From NCBI GenBank assembly GCA_900549955.1, contig URQH01000002.1, positions 62,001 through 126,000 of the forward strand: a stretch of 64,000 nucleotides of DNA, written 5' to 3'. Positions 8,576 to 16,310 of the stretch are shown piece after piece (position 1 is the stretch's first letter; every line of letters begins with the position of its first letter). Source of the stretch: an uncultured Eubacteriales bacterium (GTDB taxonomy: Bacteria; Bacillota; Clostridia; Christensenellales; CAG-138). The notes under the pieces were generated by a model. The model saw nothing but the letters and a program-made list of their open reading frames with translations, made no database searches and was not told the DNA's origin. Both the position numbers and the translations under genes were made by a program.

Positions 8576-10887
8576 TTGTTACCACCTTCTCCATCCTGAC
8601 GCGGCATGTGCCGCACCGCCTCCCGCTGCTTCATGCGCACTGCAGGTTCCGGGCGGAAGGACAGCCGCTTGGGCGTCCGGTCGGCAGGAGCGCCGGCTTG
8701 CTCCGGCGACGCTTCGCCCGTGAGCCACGCGGCGACCGGCGCAGCCTGCGCCATGTCTATCACGTGGGCGGCCGGGGTTCCCGGCGCTGTCCCCTGTACG
8801 GGCGCCTGCGGCGTGGCGTACGGCCGCTGCGGCGCGGATGTGGCAGGCGGCTCCGGCTGTACCGGCTGTACCGACTGTACGGGCGCCTGCGGCGTGGCAT
8901 ACGGCCGCTGCGACGCGGATGCGGCGGGCGGTACCGGCTGTACCGGCTGTACGGGCTGTACAGGCGCCTGCGGCGTGGCATACGGCCGCTGCGACGCGGA
9001 TGCGGCGGGCGGCTCCGGCTGTACCGGCTGTACAGGCTGTACAGGCGCCCGCGGCGTGGCTGTCTGCTTCCAATGCGGCTTCGCCGCGTCAAAAGGCCGA
9101 TCAGTCGTCTGCTGTGGGCGCGTAAACTGTGCGCTATGACGCTGCACTACGACAGTTTCCTCTGTATTGTGCGCAATGCCATCGTCAAATTCCGGCACGA
9201 CCGTCGGCATCAGCGGCCGCCTCGTCGGCGTGTAGTGCCTGCGGCGCTCATCTGCTATGCGCACATAGTCCTCCGGTCCACGCGCTGAGGAAAGGCGCAA
9301 TGGCTCCGGCGGCTCTTCTTCAAACGCGAGATCGATCGACTCGTCGACCGGCTCATCCTCATCCTCATCTTCATCGCCATCCTCCAGTGCGAGGCCGCCC
9401 GTCTTGCGATGTTCCAACACCGCCAGCACGACCAGCGCGACAAAACATAGCAGCAAGATGGCCCCGATCCCAATCAGCACCGTCGAAAGCGTCGCGTTCA
9501 AGCCGCTTACAAGGCCGCCCGATTGCTCGATAGTCGGCGTCGGGGAAGGCAGAGGCGTCTCAGTCACTGTGGGATATGCCACGGTCAACATGGCGCTGGT
9601 CAACTGCCGCTCCGTCCCGGCCGGGTCGGTGCCCTTGATGGAAAACGTCAAATTGCGCGGCGAACCAATGACTAGGCTCTCCTCAAAGATGGTATCTCCA
9701 GCGGCCAACCGCTCATATGTGGCAAGGTCGCCGAGCGTGGATTCCATGAGCACCGCGTCCGTCAATTCCACGGCGCTGCCATTGCGGATCGTTACGCGCA
9801 CACGGACGGCGCCCGTCTGCGCCGTCCACGGCTCGAGAATCTCGGGCAGCAGTACGACGTCGAGCTGAGAGTCGTCCACAAACGGATGGACCTCATACGT
9901 CGTCTCATATGTCGGCTCATACTTCCCGCCGAGCGCGTCCTCTCCGGTCAGGCGGAACGCCACATTGCGCACCGGCTCGGTGGCGACGGGCACGACCAGA
10001 TACGACAACGTCCGTTCTTCCCCTGGAGAAAGAGAGAAGGGATCTCCGTGCACAGGATTGCTCAGCTCGTCCGTGATCTGAATCTCATTGACAGTCTGGT
10101 TGCCGTTGTTGACGGCCGTGATCGTGAACGGGACGCCGGCCGCCGTGGGCGTGCCCATCTCCACGCGCAGGTCGATTTGCACGTTGACCATGGACAGCGT
10201 GACCGGGTCGATGGCGGAGAACGTCTTGGTCTTGCCGTTCACCTCATAGGTGACGATGGGGGCGGACACCACGTCCTCCGTGCCCATCGTATAGACAAAG
10301 GACTGGGTCAATGTGCCGCCTGCATTGAGCGTGTGGTTGCGGAAAATGGGGTTGTCGCTGATCTGCTCGTCGATGACCGTAATGTTGGTCATGTCAAACT
10401 TGGTATCGTTGGACAGCTCATAGGTCAGCGTAATGGTATCGCCCTGCTTGGCATATGCGCTGCTGACCGTGCGCTGGATGGAGATCACAGGCTCGATCGC
10501 CCGCGCAATCGTCACCGGCACTTCGAGGGTGTGCGGTTCGCCATACTGGAGCCAGTTTACCTGAAACAGCAGCTCCAGGCCAATGCGCGAGTCCGGCACT
10601 TCATACAGCAGGGGGAACGTCGCCGACCCGCCCGGCGGGATGACGCAATCCTCCATGCCCTCAATCGTAAAAATAGCATTGTCAAGACCGATTGTAATCT
10701 CGTGCAACTCAAAGTCGGAGTGGTTGGAAACCTCAAACGTCAGCAAAACCGGTCCGCTTTCGGAGAGCTCCGCAGGATCGGCTGTCACCACGACGCCGAC
10801 CTCGTCCGCAGCCAGCGCGGGCGCCGCAAGGGCAAGCGAAAGCAGCGCCAGCAGCGCCGTTACCAGCCAGAGCCCCTTACGTTTCAT
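8572..10887 (-). CDS. Large exported protein with beta-sandwich repeats, one membrane span and a cytoplasmic proline-rich repeat tail
   Basis: I favour the ATG at 10887 (771 residues) because GGAG lies eight bases upstream; GTG at 10896 and ATG at 10893 are alternatives with poor spacing. A clear signal peptide (MKRKGLWLV then a Leu/Ala core ending APALAADE) leads into about 430 residues of extracellular repeats of the CARDB/DUF11 kind, with recurring phrases such as FEVSNHSDFELHEITIGL and FTITAVNNGNQTVNEIQI. A TP-rich spacer and a membrane helix near residues 465-490 follow. Next come an acidic run DGDEDEDEDEP, then about 250 residues rich in Pro/Gln with 27-residue repeats, then a basic end. 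With the signal peptide, the repeats face outwards and the tail inwards. No enzyme motif is visible. It lies between yigZ and DUF2461 in one operon. Confidence 0.75.
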   Translation of the reverse strand: MKRKGLWLVTALLALLSLALAAPALAADEVGVVVTADPAELSESGPVLLTFEVSNHSDFELHEITIGLDNAIFTIEGMEDCVIPPGGSATFPLLYEVPDSRIGLELLFQVNWLQYGEPHTLEVPVTIARAIEPVISIQRTVSSAYAKQGDTITLTYELSNDTKFDMTNITVIDEQISDNPIFRNHTLNAGGTLTQSFVYTMGTEDVVSAPIVTYEVNGKTKTFSAIDPVTLSMVNVQIDLRVEMGTPTAAGVPFTITAVNNGNQTVNEIQITDELSNPVHGDPFSLSPGEERTLSYLVVPVATEPVRNVAFRLTGEDALGGKYEPTYETTYEVHPFVDDSQLDVVLLPEILEPWTAQTGAVRVRVTIRNGSAVELTDAVLMESTLGDLATYERLAAGDTIFEESLVIGSPRNLTFSIKGTDPAGTERQLTSAMLTVAYPTVTETPLPSPTPTIEQSGGLVSGLNATLSTVLIGIGAILLLCFVALVVLAVLEHRKTGGLALEDGDEDEDEDEPVDESIDLAFEEEPPEPLRLSSARGPEDYVRIADERRRHYTPTRRPLMPTVVPEFDDGIAHNTEETVVVQRHSAQFTRPQQTTDRPFDAAKPHWKQTATPRAPVQPVQPVQPEPPAASASQRPYATPQAPVQPVQPVQPVPPAASASQRPYATPQAPVQSVQPVQPEPPATSAPQRPYATPQAPVQGTAPGTPAAHVIDMAQAAPVAAWLTGEASPEQAGAPADRTPKRLSFRPEPAVRMKQREAVRHMPRQDGEGGNK
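8801..9060. repeat. 81-bp tandem repeat in the surface-protein gene
   Basis: Four unit starts (GGCGCCTGCGGCGTGGC and a close variant) lie at 8801, 8882, 8963 and 9044, exactly 81 bases apart. This gives three full copies and the start of a fourth. Each encodes 27 residues of the type APVQPVQPVQPEPPAASASQ followed by RPYATPQ. The copies differ by a few substitutions. Confidence 0.95.
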
Positions 10888-10892
10888 CTTCA

Positions 10893-11552
10893 TCACTCCT
10901 CTTCCGCTTCCTCACACGGGATATCCACCGTCACGGCAAACGCCCTGACCGTTTCGGCGCCCAGCCGCGGCGCGACCTTCCCGTCGGTCCGGTCCGTAAT
11001 CTTTTCGCAAAGCGCGGCCGTTGCCTCCGTTGGCACCCATATCGCGGCCGTTACCGCTTCGGCATACTGAACGTCCTCCTGCTGGCCGCCCTCCCGTAAC
11101 AGCGGTTCCACGCGGCCCCAGAGCGCATAGGGCACGTCCACAGTGAGCAGCCGGCAGTCACGCATTTCGATCTGCCCGGCTGCGCGTACCGCAGCGGCCG
11201 TGGCGCGCGCATAAGCGCGCACCAGCCCGCCGGCGCCAAGCAGGATCCCGCCAAAGTAGCGCGTCACCACCACCAGCACGTCCGTCACGCCAATATGGCG
11301 CAACGTCTCCAGCATTGGCAGACCCGCCGTGCCGGAAGGCTCCCCATCGTCGGAAAAGCGGGCGCAGCCGCCCGTCCGCCCGATGGAGTAGGCAAAGCAG
11401 TTGTGCGTTGCATCCCAATGGCGCTTACGCACCTGCTCCAGCAAGCGCAGCGCCTCCTGCTCGTCCACCACCGGAAAACACCGCCCGATAAACCGGGAGC
11501 GTTTGATGACGATCTCCGCTTCGCTCGTCTGTTTTACGGTACGATATGCCAT
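10893..11552 (-). CDS. yigZ: YigZ/IMPACT family protein
   Basis: This 219-residue protein has the UPF0029 N-terminal domain (IKRSRFIGRCFPV, then ATHNCFAYSIG and FSDDGEPSGTAGLPML) and a smaller C-terminal DUF1949-like domain. The family includes yeast IMPACT, a regulator of Gcn2, and bacterial YigZ, whose structure suggests nucleic-acid or ribosome interaction. No bacterial reaction is established. It begins on the base directly before the tyrS stop codon, and its own stop overlaps the alternative starts of the surface-protein gene, so the three are cotranscribed. Confidence 0.9.
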   Translation of the reverse strand: MAYRTVKQTSEAEIVIKRSRFIGRCFPVVDEQEALRLLEQVRKRHWDATHNCFAYSIGRTGGCARFSDDGEPSGTAGLPMLETLRHIGVTDVLVVVTRYFGGILLGAGGLVRAYARATAAAVRAAGQIEMRDCRLLTVDVPYALWGRVEPLLREGGQQEDVQYAEAVTAAIWVPTEATAALCEKITDRTDGKVAPRLGAETVRAFAVTVDIPCEEAEEE

Positions 11553-12785
11553 TTACGCCCGCTTCATTCTGCAAAAGCTCTTTTTGCCCTTGCGAAGAAT
11601 GACGCCGTCGCCATCGAGCGCCGCTGCCGGCAGCACCTCTGCAAAGGACTCCACCTTGCGTTCCCCCGCATACACTGCGCCATCGCCAATGAGCCGGCGC
11701 GCATCCGACTTGGACTTGGCCAGCCCCGCCAGCACCAGCAGGTCCGGCAACCGCAGGCCGCTTTCCTCTACCTGCTGCCCGGTGAGCGCCACCGTGGGCA
11801 TGTTGGAAAAGTCGCTGCCGCCGCCAAACAGCGCTTCCGCCGCCGCCTGCGCCTGCTGTGCCGCCTCCGTGCCATGCACCTGCTCGGTCAGCGTAAATGC
11901 CAGCGTACGCTTCGCCTCGTTGATCGCCGCGTCGCGCAGCGCGCCCAGCCGCCGCACCTCGTCCATCGGCAAAAACGTCAATAGCGCCAGGCAACGTTCC
12001 ACGTCCGCATCGTCGACATTGCGCCAGTACTGGTAAAATTCATACGGACTGCAACGCTCCGGGTCGAGCCAGAGCGCGCCTTTTTCCGTCTTGCCCATCT
12101 TCTTGCCTTCGCTCGTGGTCAGCAGCGTGGTGGTCAGGGCATACGCGGGCTTGTGTTCCTTGCGGCGAATCAGATCCGCTCCGCCCAGGATGTTGCTCCA
12201 CTGGTCGTCACCGCCCATCTGCAGCACGCAGCCGGTCTTGCGATGCAGAACGAGGAAATCATAGCTCTGCATGAGCATGTAGCTCATTTCAAAGAAGGTC
12301 AGGCCACGCTCCATACGCTGCTTGTAGCACTCGGCCCGCAACATGTTGTTGACAGAAAAATGGACGCCAATGTCGCGCATGAACTCGAGGAAATTCAGCC
12401 CGCGGATCCACTCGGCGTTGTTGTATACCAGCGCCTTGCCGTCGGAAAAGTCGATCAGGCGCGCCATCTGCTTTTGGAAGCAGGCGGCATTGTGGTCGAT
12501 CTCTTCGTTGGACATCATGCGCCGCATGTCCGTCTTGCCGGACGGGTCGCCGATCATGGCCGTGCCGCCGCCGAGCAACACAATGGGACGGTGGCCTGCA
12601 CGCTGCATATGCGCCATCGTCATCAGCGCCACATAGTGGCCGATGTGCAAACTGTCTGCCGTCGGGTCAAACCCGATATAAAACGTGACCTTCTCCCTGC
12701 CGAGCAGGTCGCGCAGCTCTTCCGGATGCGAGCACTGTTTGAGGAAGCCGCGTTCCTCGAGCACGTCATAAACGTTTCGTTCCAT
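11553..12785 (-). CDS. tyrS: Tyrosine--tRNA ligase
   Basis: This 410-residue class I aminoacyl-tRNA synthetase attaches tyrosine to tRNA-Tyr. It has the HIGH motif in DSLHIGHYVALMT near residue 47, the tyrosine-binding MLMQSYDFLVL and MGGDDQWSNILGG, a KMSKS equivalent KMGKTEKGALW near residue 230, and a C-terminal S4 domain with GLAKSKSDARRLIGDGAVY. The leader between its promoter and the ATG is only about 25 bases, so the T-box regulation common for tyrS in Firmicutes is absent here. It heads the operon tyrS-yigZ-surface protein-DUF2461. Confidence 0.97.
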   Translation of the reverse strand: MERNVYDVLEERGFLKQCSHPEELRDLLGREKVTFYIGFDPTADSLHIGHYVALMTMAHMQRAGHRPIVLLGGGTAMIGDPSGKTDMRRMMSNEEIDHNAACFQKQMARLIDFSDGKALVYNNAEWIRGLNFLEFMRDIGVHFSVNNMLRAECYKQRMERGLTFFEMSYMLMQSYDFLVLHRKTGCVLQMGGDDQWSNILGGADLIRRKEHKPAYALTTTLLTTSEGKKMGKTEKGALWLDPERCSPYEFYQYWRNVDDADVERCLALLTFLPMDEVRRLGALRDAAINEAKRTLAFTLTEQVHGTEAAQQAQAAAEALFGGGSDFSNMPTVALTGQQVEESGLRLPDLLVLAGLAKSKSDARRLIGDGAVYAGERKVESFAEVLPAAALDGDGVILRKGKKSFCRMKRA

Positions 12786-12815
12786 TTCCCTTTCTCCTCT
12801 TACCCAGATGACGAT

Positions 12816-12844
12816 ATCATATCAAACAATGGGCAAAAGCGCAA
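12816..12844 (-). promoter_or_regulatory. Probable tyrS promoter
   Basis: On the minus strand, TTGCGC (complement 12839-12844) and TATGAT (complement 12816-12821) are 17 bases apart. This leaves a leader of roughly 25 bases before the ATG at 12785. Confidence 0.5.
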
Positions 12845-12948
12845 CTTGAGCAGGCGCCGGCACGCGGCCAAATGGTGTAAAGTTATCAAATCGGTAACAT
12901 TTTCCGTGCGTTGCACGCTGTAGCCGATCCCAGCCGTGAGCAGCATAC

Positions 12949-12978
12949 AAAAAAGGGCACGTTCACAGGAACGCGCCC
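12949..12978 (-). terminator. Terminator after rpmE
   Basis: A 10-bp stem with one G-T pair (GGGCGCGTTC / GAACGTGCCC on the minus strand, four-base loop) is followed by six T. It sits 18 bases past the rpmE stop and insulates tyrS. Confidence 0.9.
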
Positions 12979-12995
12979 TTTTCTCAAACGGAATC

Positions 12996-13193
12996 TTACA
13001 TGCCGTAACGCTTCTTGAAGCGATCGACACGTCCGCCACTGTCCACCAGCTTTTGACGGCCGGTATAGAACGGGTGGCACTTGCTGCAAATTTCAACCTT
13101 CAGCTCTCCGCGAGTCGAGCCAGTGGTAAACGTCTCGCCGCACGCGCAGCGAACCGTTGCTTCGCCGTAAGACGGGTGGATGTCCTTTTTCAT
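12996..13193 (-). CDS. rpmE: 50S ribosomal protein L31, zinc-binding type
   Basis: This 65-residue protein matches L31: MKKDIHPSYGEATVRC at the start and a basic end DRFKKRYGM. Four cysteines (16, 18, 36, 39) form the zinc site, so this is the zinc-containing (C+) form. It sits in the order rho-rpmE, common in Firmicutes, but has its own strong promoter and its own terminator, so it forms a single-gene unit as well. Confidence 0.97.
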   Translation of the reverse strand: MKKDIHPSYGEATVRCACGETFTTGSTRGELKVEICSKCHPFYTGRQKLVDSGGRVDRFKKRYGM

Positions 13194-13228
13194 GCTCTTT
13201 CACTCCTTAAAAAACACTGCCAACGGCT

Positions 13229-13257
13229 ATTATAGCCGCAACAAGCAAAAAATGCAA
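13229..13257 (-). promoter_or_regulatory. rpmE promoter
   Basis: TTGCAT (complement 13252-13257), 17 bases, and a perfect TATAAT (complement 13229-13234) lie in the gap between rho and rpmE. The -10 lies in a small palindrome, CGGCTATTATAGCCG. Confidence 0.75.
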
Positions 13258-13287
13258 GCTTATTCTTATTAATTACTTCTAATTACT

Positions 13288-15117
13288 TCATTTTCCAAAG
13301 CGATTGGAAGCGGTATACCCATCTTTTTCATAAATGCGCACCCACTCTTTGATCCGCTGCAGAAACTCCTCGTTCGTGTTCGTCTTAGCCAGCATGCCAA
13401 TCAGCTGCTCCGTCACTTCCGCAGGATTGCCGCCCGCAAGTACGCGCCGGATGGTACGCACGCCATCCAGCTCTTCCTGCGACAACAACAGATCGTCGCG
13501 GCGCGTGCCGGACTTATAGATATCGATAGCCGGGAAAATCCGCTTTTCGGACAACTTTCGATCCAGGTGGATTTCCATATTGCCCGTGCCCTTGAATTCT
13601 TCATAGACCATATCGTCCATGCGGCTGCCCGTCTCCGACAAGGCGGTCGCAATGACCGTAAGGCTGCCGCCGTTTTCGATGTTCCGGGCGGCGCCGAAAA
13701 ACCGCTTGGGCTTGTGCAGCGCGCCTGGGTCCATGCCGCCGGAAAGCGTGCGCCCCGTGGGCGGAATCGTCAGGTTGTATGCGCGCGCCAGGCGCGTGAG
13801 GCTGTCCATCAGGATGACGACGTCCTTGCCGTGCTCGACCAGGCGCATGGCCCGCTCCAGCACCATCTCCGCCACGCGGGTATGATGCTCCGGCAGCTCG
13901 TCAAAGGTAGAATACAGCACTTCGCCGCGAATGGACCGCTGCATATCGGTCACCTCTTCCGGCCGCTCGTCGATCAACAGCACGATGAGATGCGAATCAG
14001 GATAGTTGTCGGCAATGCCGTTGGCAATGCTCTTGAGCAGCGTAGTCTTGCCGGCTTTCGGCTGCGAGACGATCATCGCACGTTGTCCCTTGCCGATGGG
14101 CGCGATCAGGTCGATCAGGCGGATGGACAGGTCGTTTTTCGCGCCCGTCCGCTCGAGCGTGTACCGCTCGTTCGGAAAGATGGGAACCAGGTTTTCAAAC
14201 GGTACGCGCTCGCTGAGCCGTTCCGGGTCCTCGCCGTTGACAGCCGTGATGTACAACAGCGCCAAAAAGCGCTCGTTTTCCTTCGACGGGCGGGTCTTGC
14301 CCGTGACCAGGTCGCCGGTGCGCAGGCCAAACCGCCGAATCTGCGCAATCGAGACATACACGTCGTGCGCGCCGGACAGGTAGTTTTCCGAGCGCAGGAA
14401 GCCATAGCCATCCGGCAGCACTTCGAGAACGCCTTCCGCGTCGCCACACTCGCCCGTCTGGAGCATCTCCGGCACAGCCGGGTTGCTCGTGCCATAGTCC
14501 TTGTTGTAATAGCCCTCCTGGCGATTGCGATAGCGACGCTCTTCTTCGTAGCCGTTTTCCACAGGGGCATAGCCCCCCTGCTGCTGATAGCCGCCCTGCT
14601 GTTGATAGCCGCCGCGGTGCTGGTAATTGCCCTGATATCCCGCCTGCTGATATCCGCCACCCTGGTAGCCCCCCTGCTGGTAACCACCCTGCTGATATCC
14701 GCCGCCCTGATACCCGCCCTGCTGATAGCTGCGGCGCGGCTGATACCCGCCCTGCTGATAGCCGCGGCTTTCATAGGATGGCTTTTGATAGCTTTGCGGA
14801 CGCGGCGTGTACGACGCGCGCATCCGCGGCGCAGACAGGTCATGCACCGTCACAGGCGCGCTGCCTGCGCGCTGGGCCGGCGACGGCACAGCTTCTCCCA
14901 CAGGTTCCGACGTCTCCTTCTGTACTGTCGGTTCAGCAGCGGCATTTGCCGGCTCGGCGACTTCGTCTGCCGCCTCGTTTTGCGGCACGACGCCCCCATT
15001 CATAATGATCCGGACCAGCTCCGGTTTTCGATACTTGGTAATCGACTTTACGCCCTGGAGTTTTGCGATTTCGCGCAAATCACCAAGACTCTTGGCCTCT
15101 AATTGCTCTTGATTCAA
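13288..15117 (-). CDS. rho: Transcription termination factor Rho with a Gly/Gln/Tyr-rich insert
   Basis: Rho is a hexameric RNA-dependent ATPase that ends transcription. This 609-residue protein starts at a TTG (15117) behind GAGGAG. A helical N-terminal domain (residues 1-45, ending YRKPELVRIIMNGG) is followed by a low-complexity stretch at about 115-200 made of GGYQQ repeats. The cold-shock-type RNA-binding domain comes next (VLEVLPDGYGFLRS, about 225-290), then the ATPase core with Walker A SQPKAGKTTLLK near residue 350 and IVLLIDERPEEVTDM. The R-loop end MEIHLDRKLSEKRIFPAIDI is intact. The insert resembles prion-like segments known in some clostridial Rho proteins. It is monocistronic or followed by rpmE. 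Confidence 0.97.
   Translation of the reverse strand: MNQEQLEAKSLGDLREIAKLQGVKSITKYRKPELVRIIMNGGVVPQNEAADEVAEPANAAAEPTVQKETSEPVGEAVPSPAQRAGSAPVTVHDLSAPRMRASYTPRPQSYQKPSYESRGYQQGGYQPRRSYQQGGYQGGGYQQGGYQQGGYQGGGYQQAGYQGNYQHRGGYQQQGGYQQQGGYAPVENGYEEERRYRNRQEGYYNKDYGTSNPAVPEMLQTGECGDAEGVLEVLPDGYGFLRSENYLSGAHDVYVSIAQIRRFGLRTGDLVTGKTRPSKENERFLALLYITAVNGEDPERLSERVPFENLVPIFPNERYTLERTGAKNDLSIRLIDLIAPIGKGQRAMIVSQPKAGKTTLLKSIANGIADNYPDSHLIVLLIDERPEEVTDMQRSIRGEVLYSTFDELPEHHTRVAEMVLERAMRLVEHGKDVVILMDSLTRLARAYNLTIPPTGRTLSGGMDPGALHKPKRFFGAARNIENGGSLTVIATALSETGSRMDDMVYEEFKGTGNMEIHLDRKLSEKRIFPAIDIYKSGTRRDDLLLSQEELDGVRTIRRVLAGGNPAEVTEQLIGMLAKTNTNEEFLQRIKEWVRIYEKDGYTASNRFGK
14560..14780. repeat. Degenerate short tandem repeats encoding the GGYQQ region of Rho
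   Basis: The plus strand reads a series of near-identical 18-24 base units of the form CCCTGCTGATAGCCGCC. They encode Tyr-Gln-Gln-Gly-Gly blocks on the minus strand. Unit lengths vary, so copy number is probably unstable. Confidence 0.85.
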
Positions 15118-15201
15118 TTTATTGCTCCTCTCTTAACGGGAAATGAATAAAGATATAAAAAGATGCACGCATCCGTATGCAGCCAATATCCACTCAATAT
15201 A

Positions 15202-15230
15202 ATCATACTCCCCAGTCTACCCGGTGTCAA
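15202..15230 (-). promoter_or_regulatory. rho promoter
   Basis: A perfect TTGACA (complement 15225-15230) and TATGAT (complement 15202-15207) are separated by 17 bases. The rho transcript would carry a leader of about 75 bases. Confidence 0.75.
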
Positions 15231-15314
15231 GCTGGGACCGGACGGTTTTCACATCTTTCTCACGATTCGACGCCCTGCATACGCAGTTTCGTTCCATTTG
15301 AAGTACATTTAGCC

Positions 15315-15343
15315 GCATACCTGTCCCAGAAGCCGCATAGGAT
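15315..15343 (+). promoter_or_regulatory. Candidate sigma-E promoter of yabP-yabQ
   Basis: GCATACC (15315-15321), a 14-base spacer and CATAGGAT (15336-15343) resemble the Bacillus sigma-E pattern (GxATATT, 14-15 bases, CATACAnT). yabP is a sigma-E gene in Bacillus, which is why I looked. The fit is partial. Confidence 0.3.
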
Positions 15344-15385
15344 GTGGCAAACGGCAACGTATCTTCATGCCTGGGGGGATTGCAT

Positions 15386-15682
15386 ATGAACGATCGCAGG
15401 GACACCGAACTGACCAAGCTCCGCCCGCGCGCACACAGCATCCACATCGACAACCGGATGCGCATCAGCGTGACGGGCGTTGCGGATGTGGAGAGCTTCA
15501 ACGAGCAGGACGTCATGCTGATGACCGAAGCAGGGCCGCTGAACATCGTGGGTACCAACCTCCATCTTGCAAAATTAAACCTTGAGGACGGGCAAATCAG
15601 CATCGAGGGCGAGATCCTGGCGCTCGACTATGAGCCGCCGGAAAGCGAGCGCCGCGGACTGTTCGGCAAGGTGTTCCGCTGA
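15386..15682 (+). CDS. yabP: Sporulation protein YabP
   Basis: This 98-residue protein matches the YabP/YqfC family: the conserved HSIHIDNRMRISVTGVADVESFNEQDVML appears as HSIHIDNR, then RISVTGVADVESF, followed by GPLNIVGTNLHLAKLNLEDG and a C-terminal IEGEILALDY. In Bacillus it is made in the mother cell and is needed for spore cortex formation. An open frame extends to 15344, but GGGGGA just ahead of 15386 and family length favour the later ATG. It is followed by yabQ after one base. Confidence 0.9.
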   Translation: MNDRRDTELTKLRPRAHSIHIDNRMRISVTGVADVESFNEQDVMLMTEAGPLNIVGTNLHLAKLNLEDGQISIEGEILALDYEPPESERRGLFGKVFR

Positions 15683-15683
15683 A

Positions 15684-16007
15684 ATGTCCGAGCAGATCGT
15701 CGCACAGCCCTATATCGCGCTTACCTGCCTGTACGCCGGCCTCGCCTGTGGATTGACTTACGACCTGCTCAGGTTGCCTCGCTATCTGTGCCGGTTGCGG
15801 ATTGTCGAGGGGCTGTGCGACCTGCTATTCGTCGTGTCGCTCGGCGTAGTTCTCGCCGCAACACTGCTGCTCACCACCGGCGGCAAGTTGCGGCTCTATC
15901 TGTTCCTCTTTGCCGGCGCCGGTTTCGCCGTCGAACAGTTTGCCGTATTTGGAACGATTTCACGCATCGTTCACACACGCGCTCGCAAAAGGACTGGAAA
16001 CTGCTGA
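15684..16007 (+). CDS. yabQ: Spore cortex biosynthesis protein YabQ
   Basis: This 107-residue membrane protein has about three or four hydrophobic segments: IALTCLYAGLACGLTYDLLR, LLFVVSLGVVLAATLL, and LYLFLFAGAGFAVEQF. YabQ localises to the outer forespore membrane in Bacillus and is needed for cortex formation. The ATG at 15684 begins one base after the yabP TGA. The yabP-yabQ-divIC order is conserved in Firmicutes and supports the call, since small membrane proteins are hard to assign alone. Confidence 0.85.
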   Translation: MSEQIVAQPYIALTCLYAGLACGLTYDLLRLPRYLCRLRIVEGLCDLLFVVSLGVVLAATLLLTTGGKLRLYLFLFAGAGFAVEQFAVFGTISRIVHTRARKRTGNC

Positions 16008-16028
16008 AAAATATGCTATACTTAGTAT

Positions 16029-16310
16029 ATGGCCAAGCAGTTTCGTTTTAAACTCAAAGCGCGGTATGTCATCCTGGCGTTTTTGCTGGCATTTTGTATT
16101 CTTGGCGGCATCTATCTGTCCCAGCAGACCAAAATGACCACCATCGCCGAGGACACCGCCGCGTTGCAGGCACAGCTGGACGCGCTCCGGGTGGAGGAAG
16201 AGCGTCTGGAACGCATGCTCGAATATATGCAGACAGACGACTATCTGCTGCAATATGCGCGGGAAAAGCTGGGCTATGTATTTCCCGACGACATTAAGTT
16301 TTATGAGTAA
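16029..16310 (+). CDS. divIC: Septum formation initiator DivIC/FtsB family
   Basis: This 93-residue protein has a short basic cytoplasmic end, one transmembrane helix (about residues 13-32, VILAFLLAFCILGGIYL), an external coiled coil (TIAEDTAALQAQLDALRVEE) and the conserved tail YLLQYAREKLGYVFPDDIKFYE in part. DivIC works with FtsL and DivIB in the divisome. It follows yabQ by 21 bases and its stop lies inside the first codons of the next gene. Confidence 0.9.
   Translation: MAKQFRFKLKARYVILAFLLAFCILGGIYLSQQTKMTTIAEDTAALQAQLDALRVEEERLERMLEYMQTDDYLLQYAREKLGYVFPDDIKFYE

Noticed and set aside
8801..9060. CRISPR array
   Set aside because: The 81-bp repeats are contiguous without unique spacers and encode in-frame protein repeats.
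12786..12848. T-box leader for tyrS
   Set aside because: The likely promoter leaves only about 25 bases of leader, too short for a T-box, and no T-box sequence or terminator is present.
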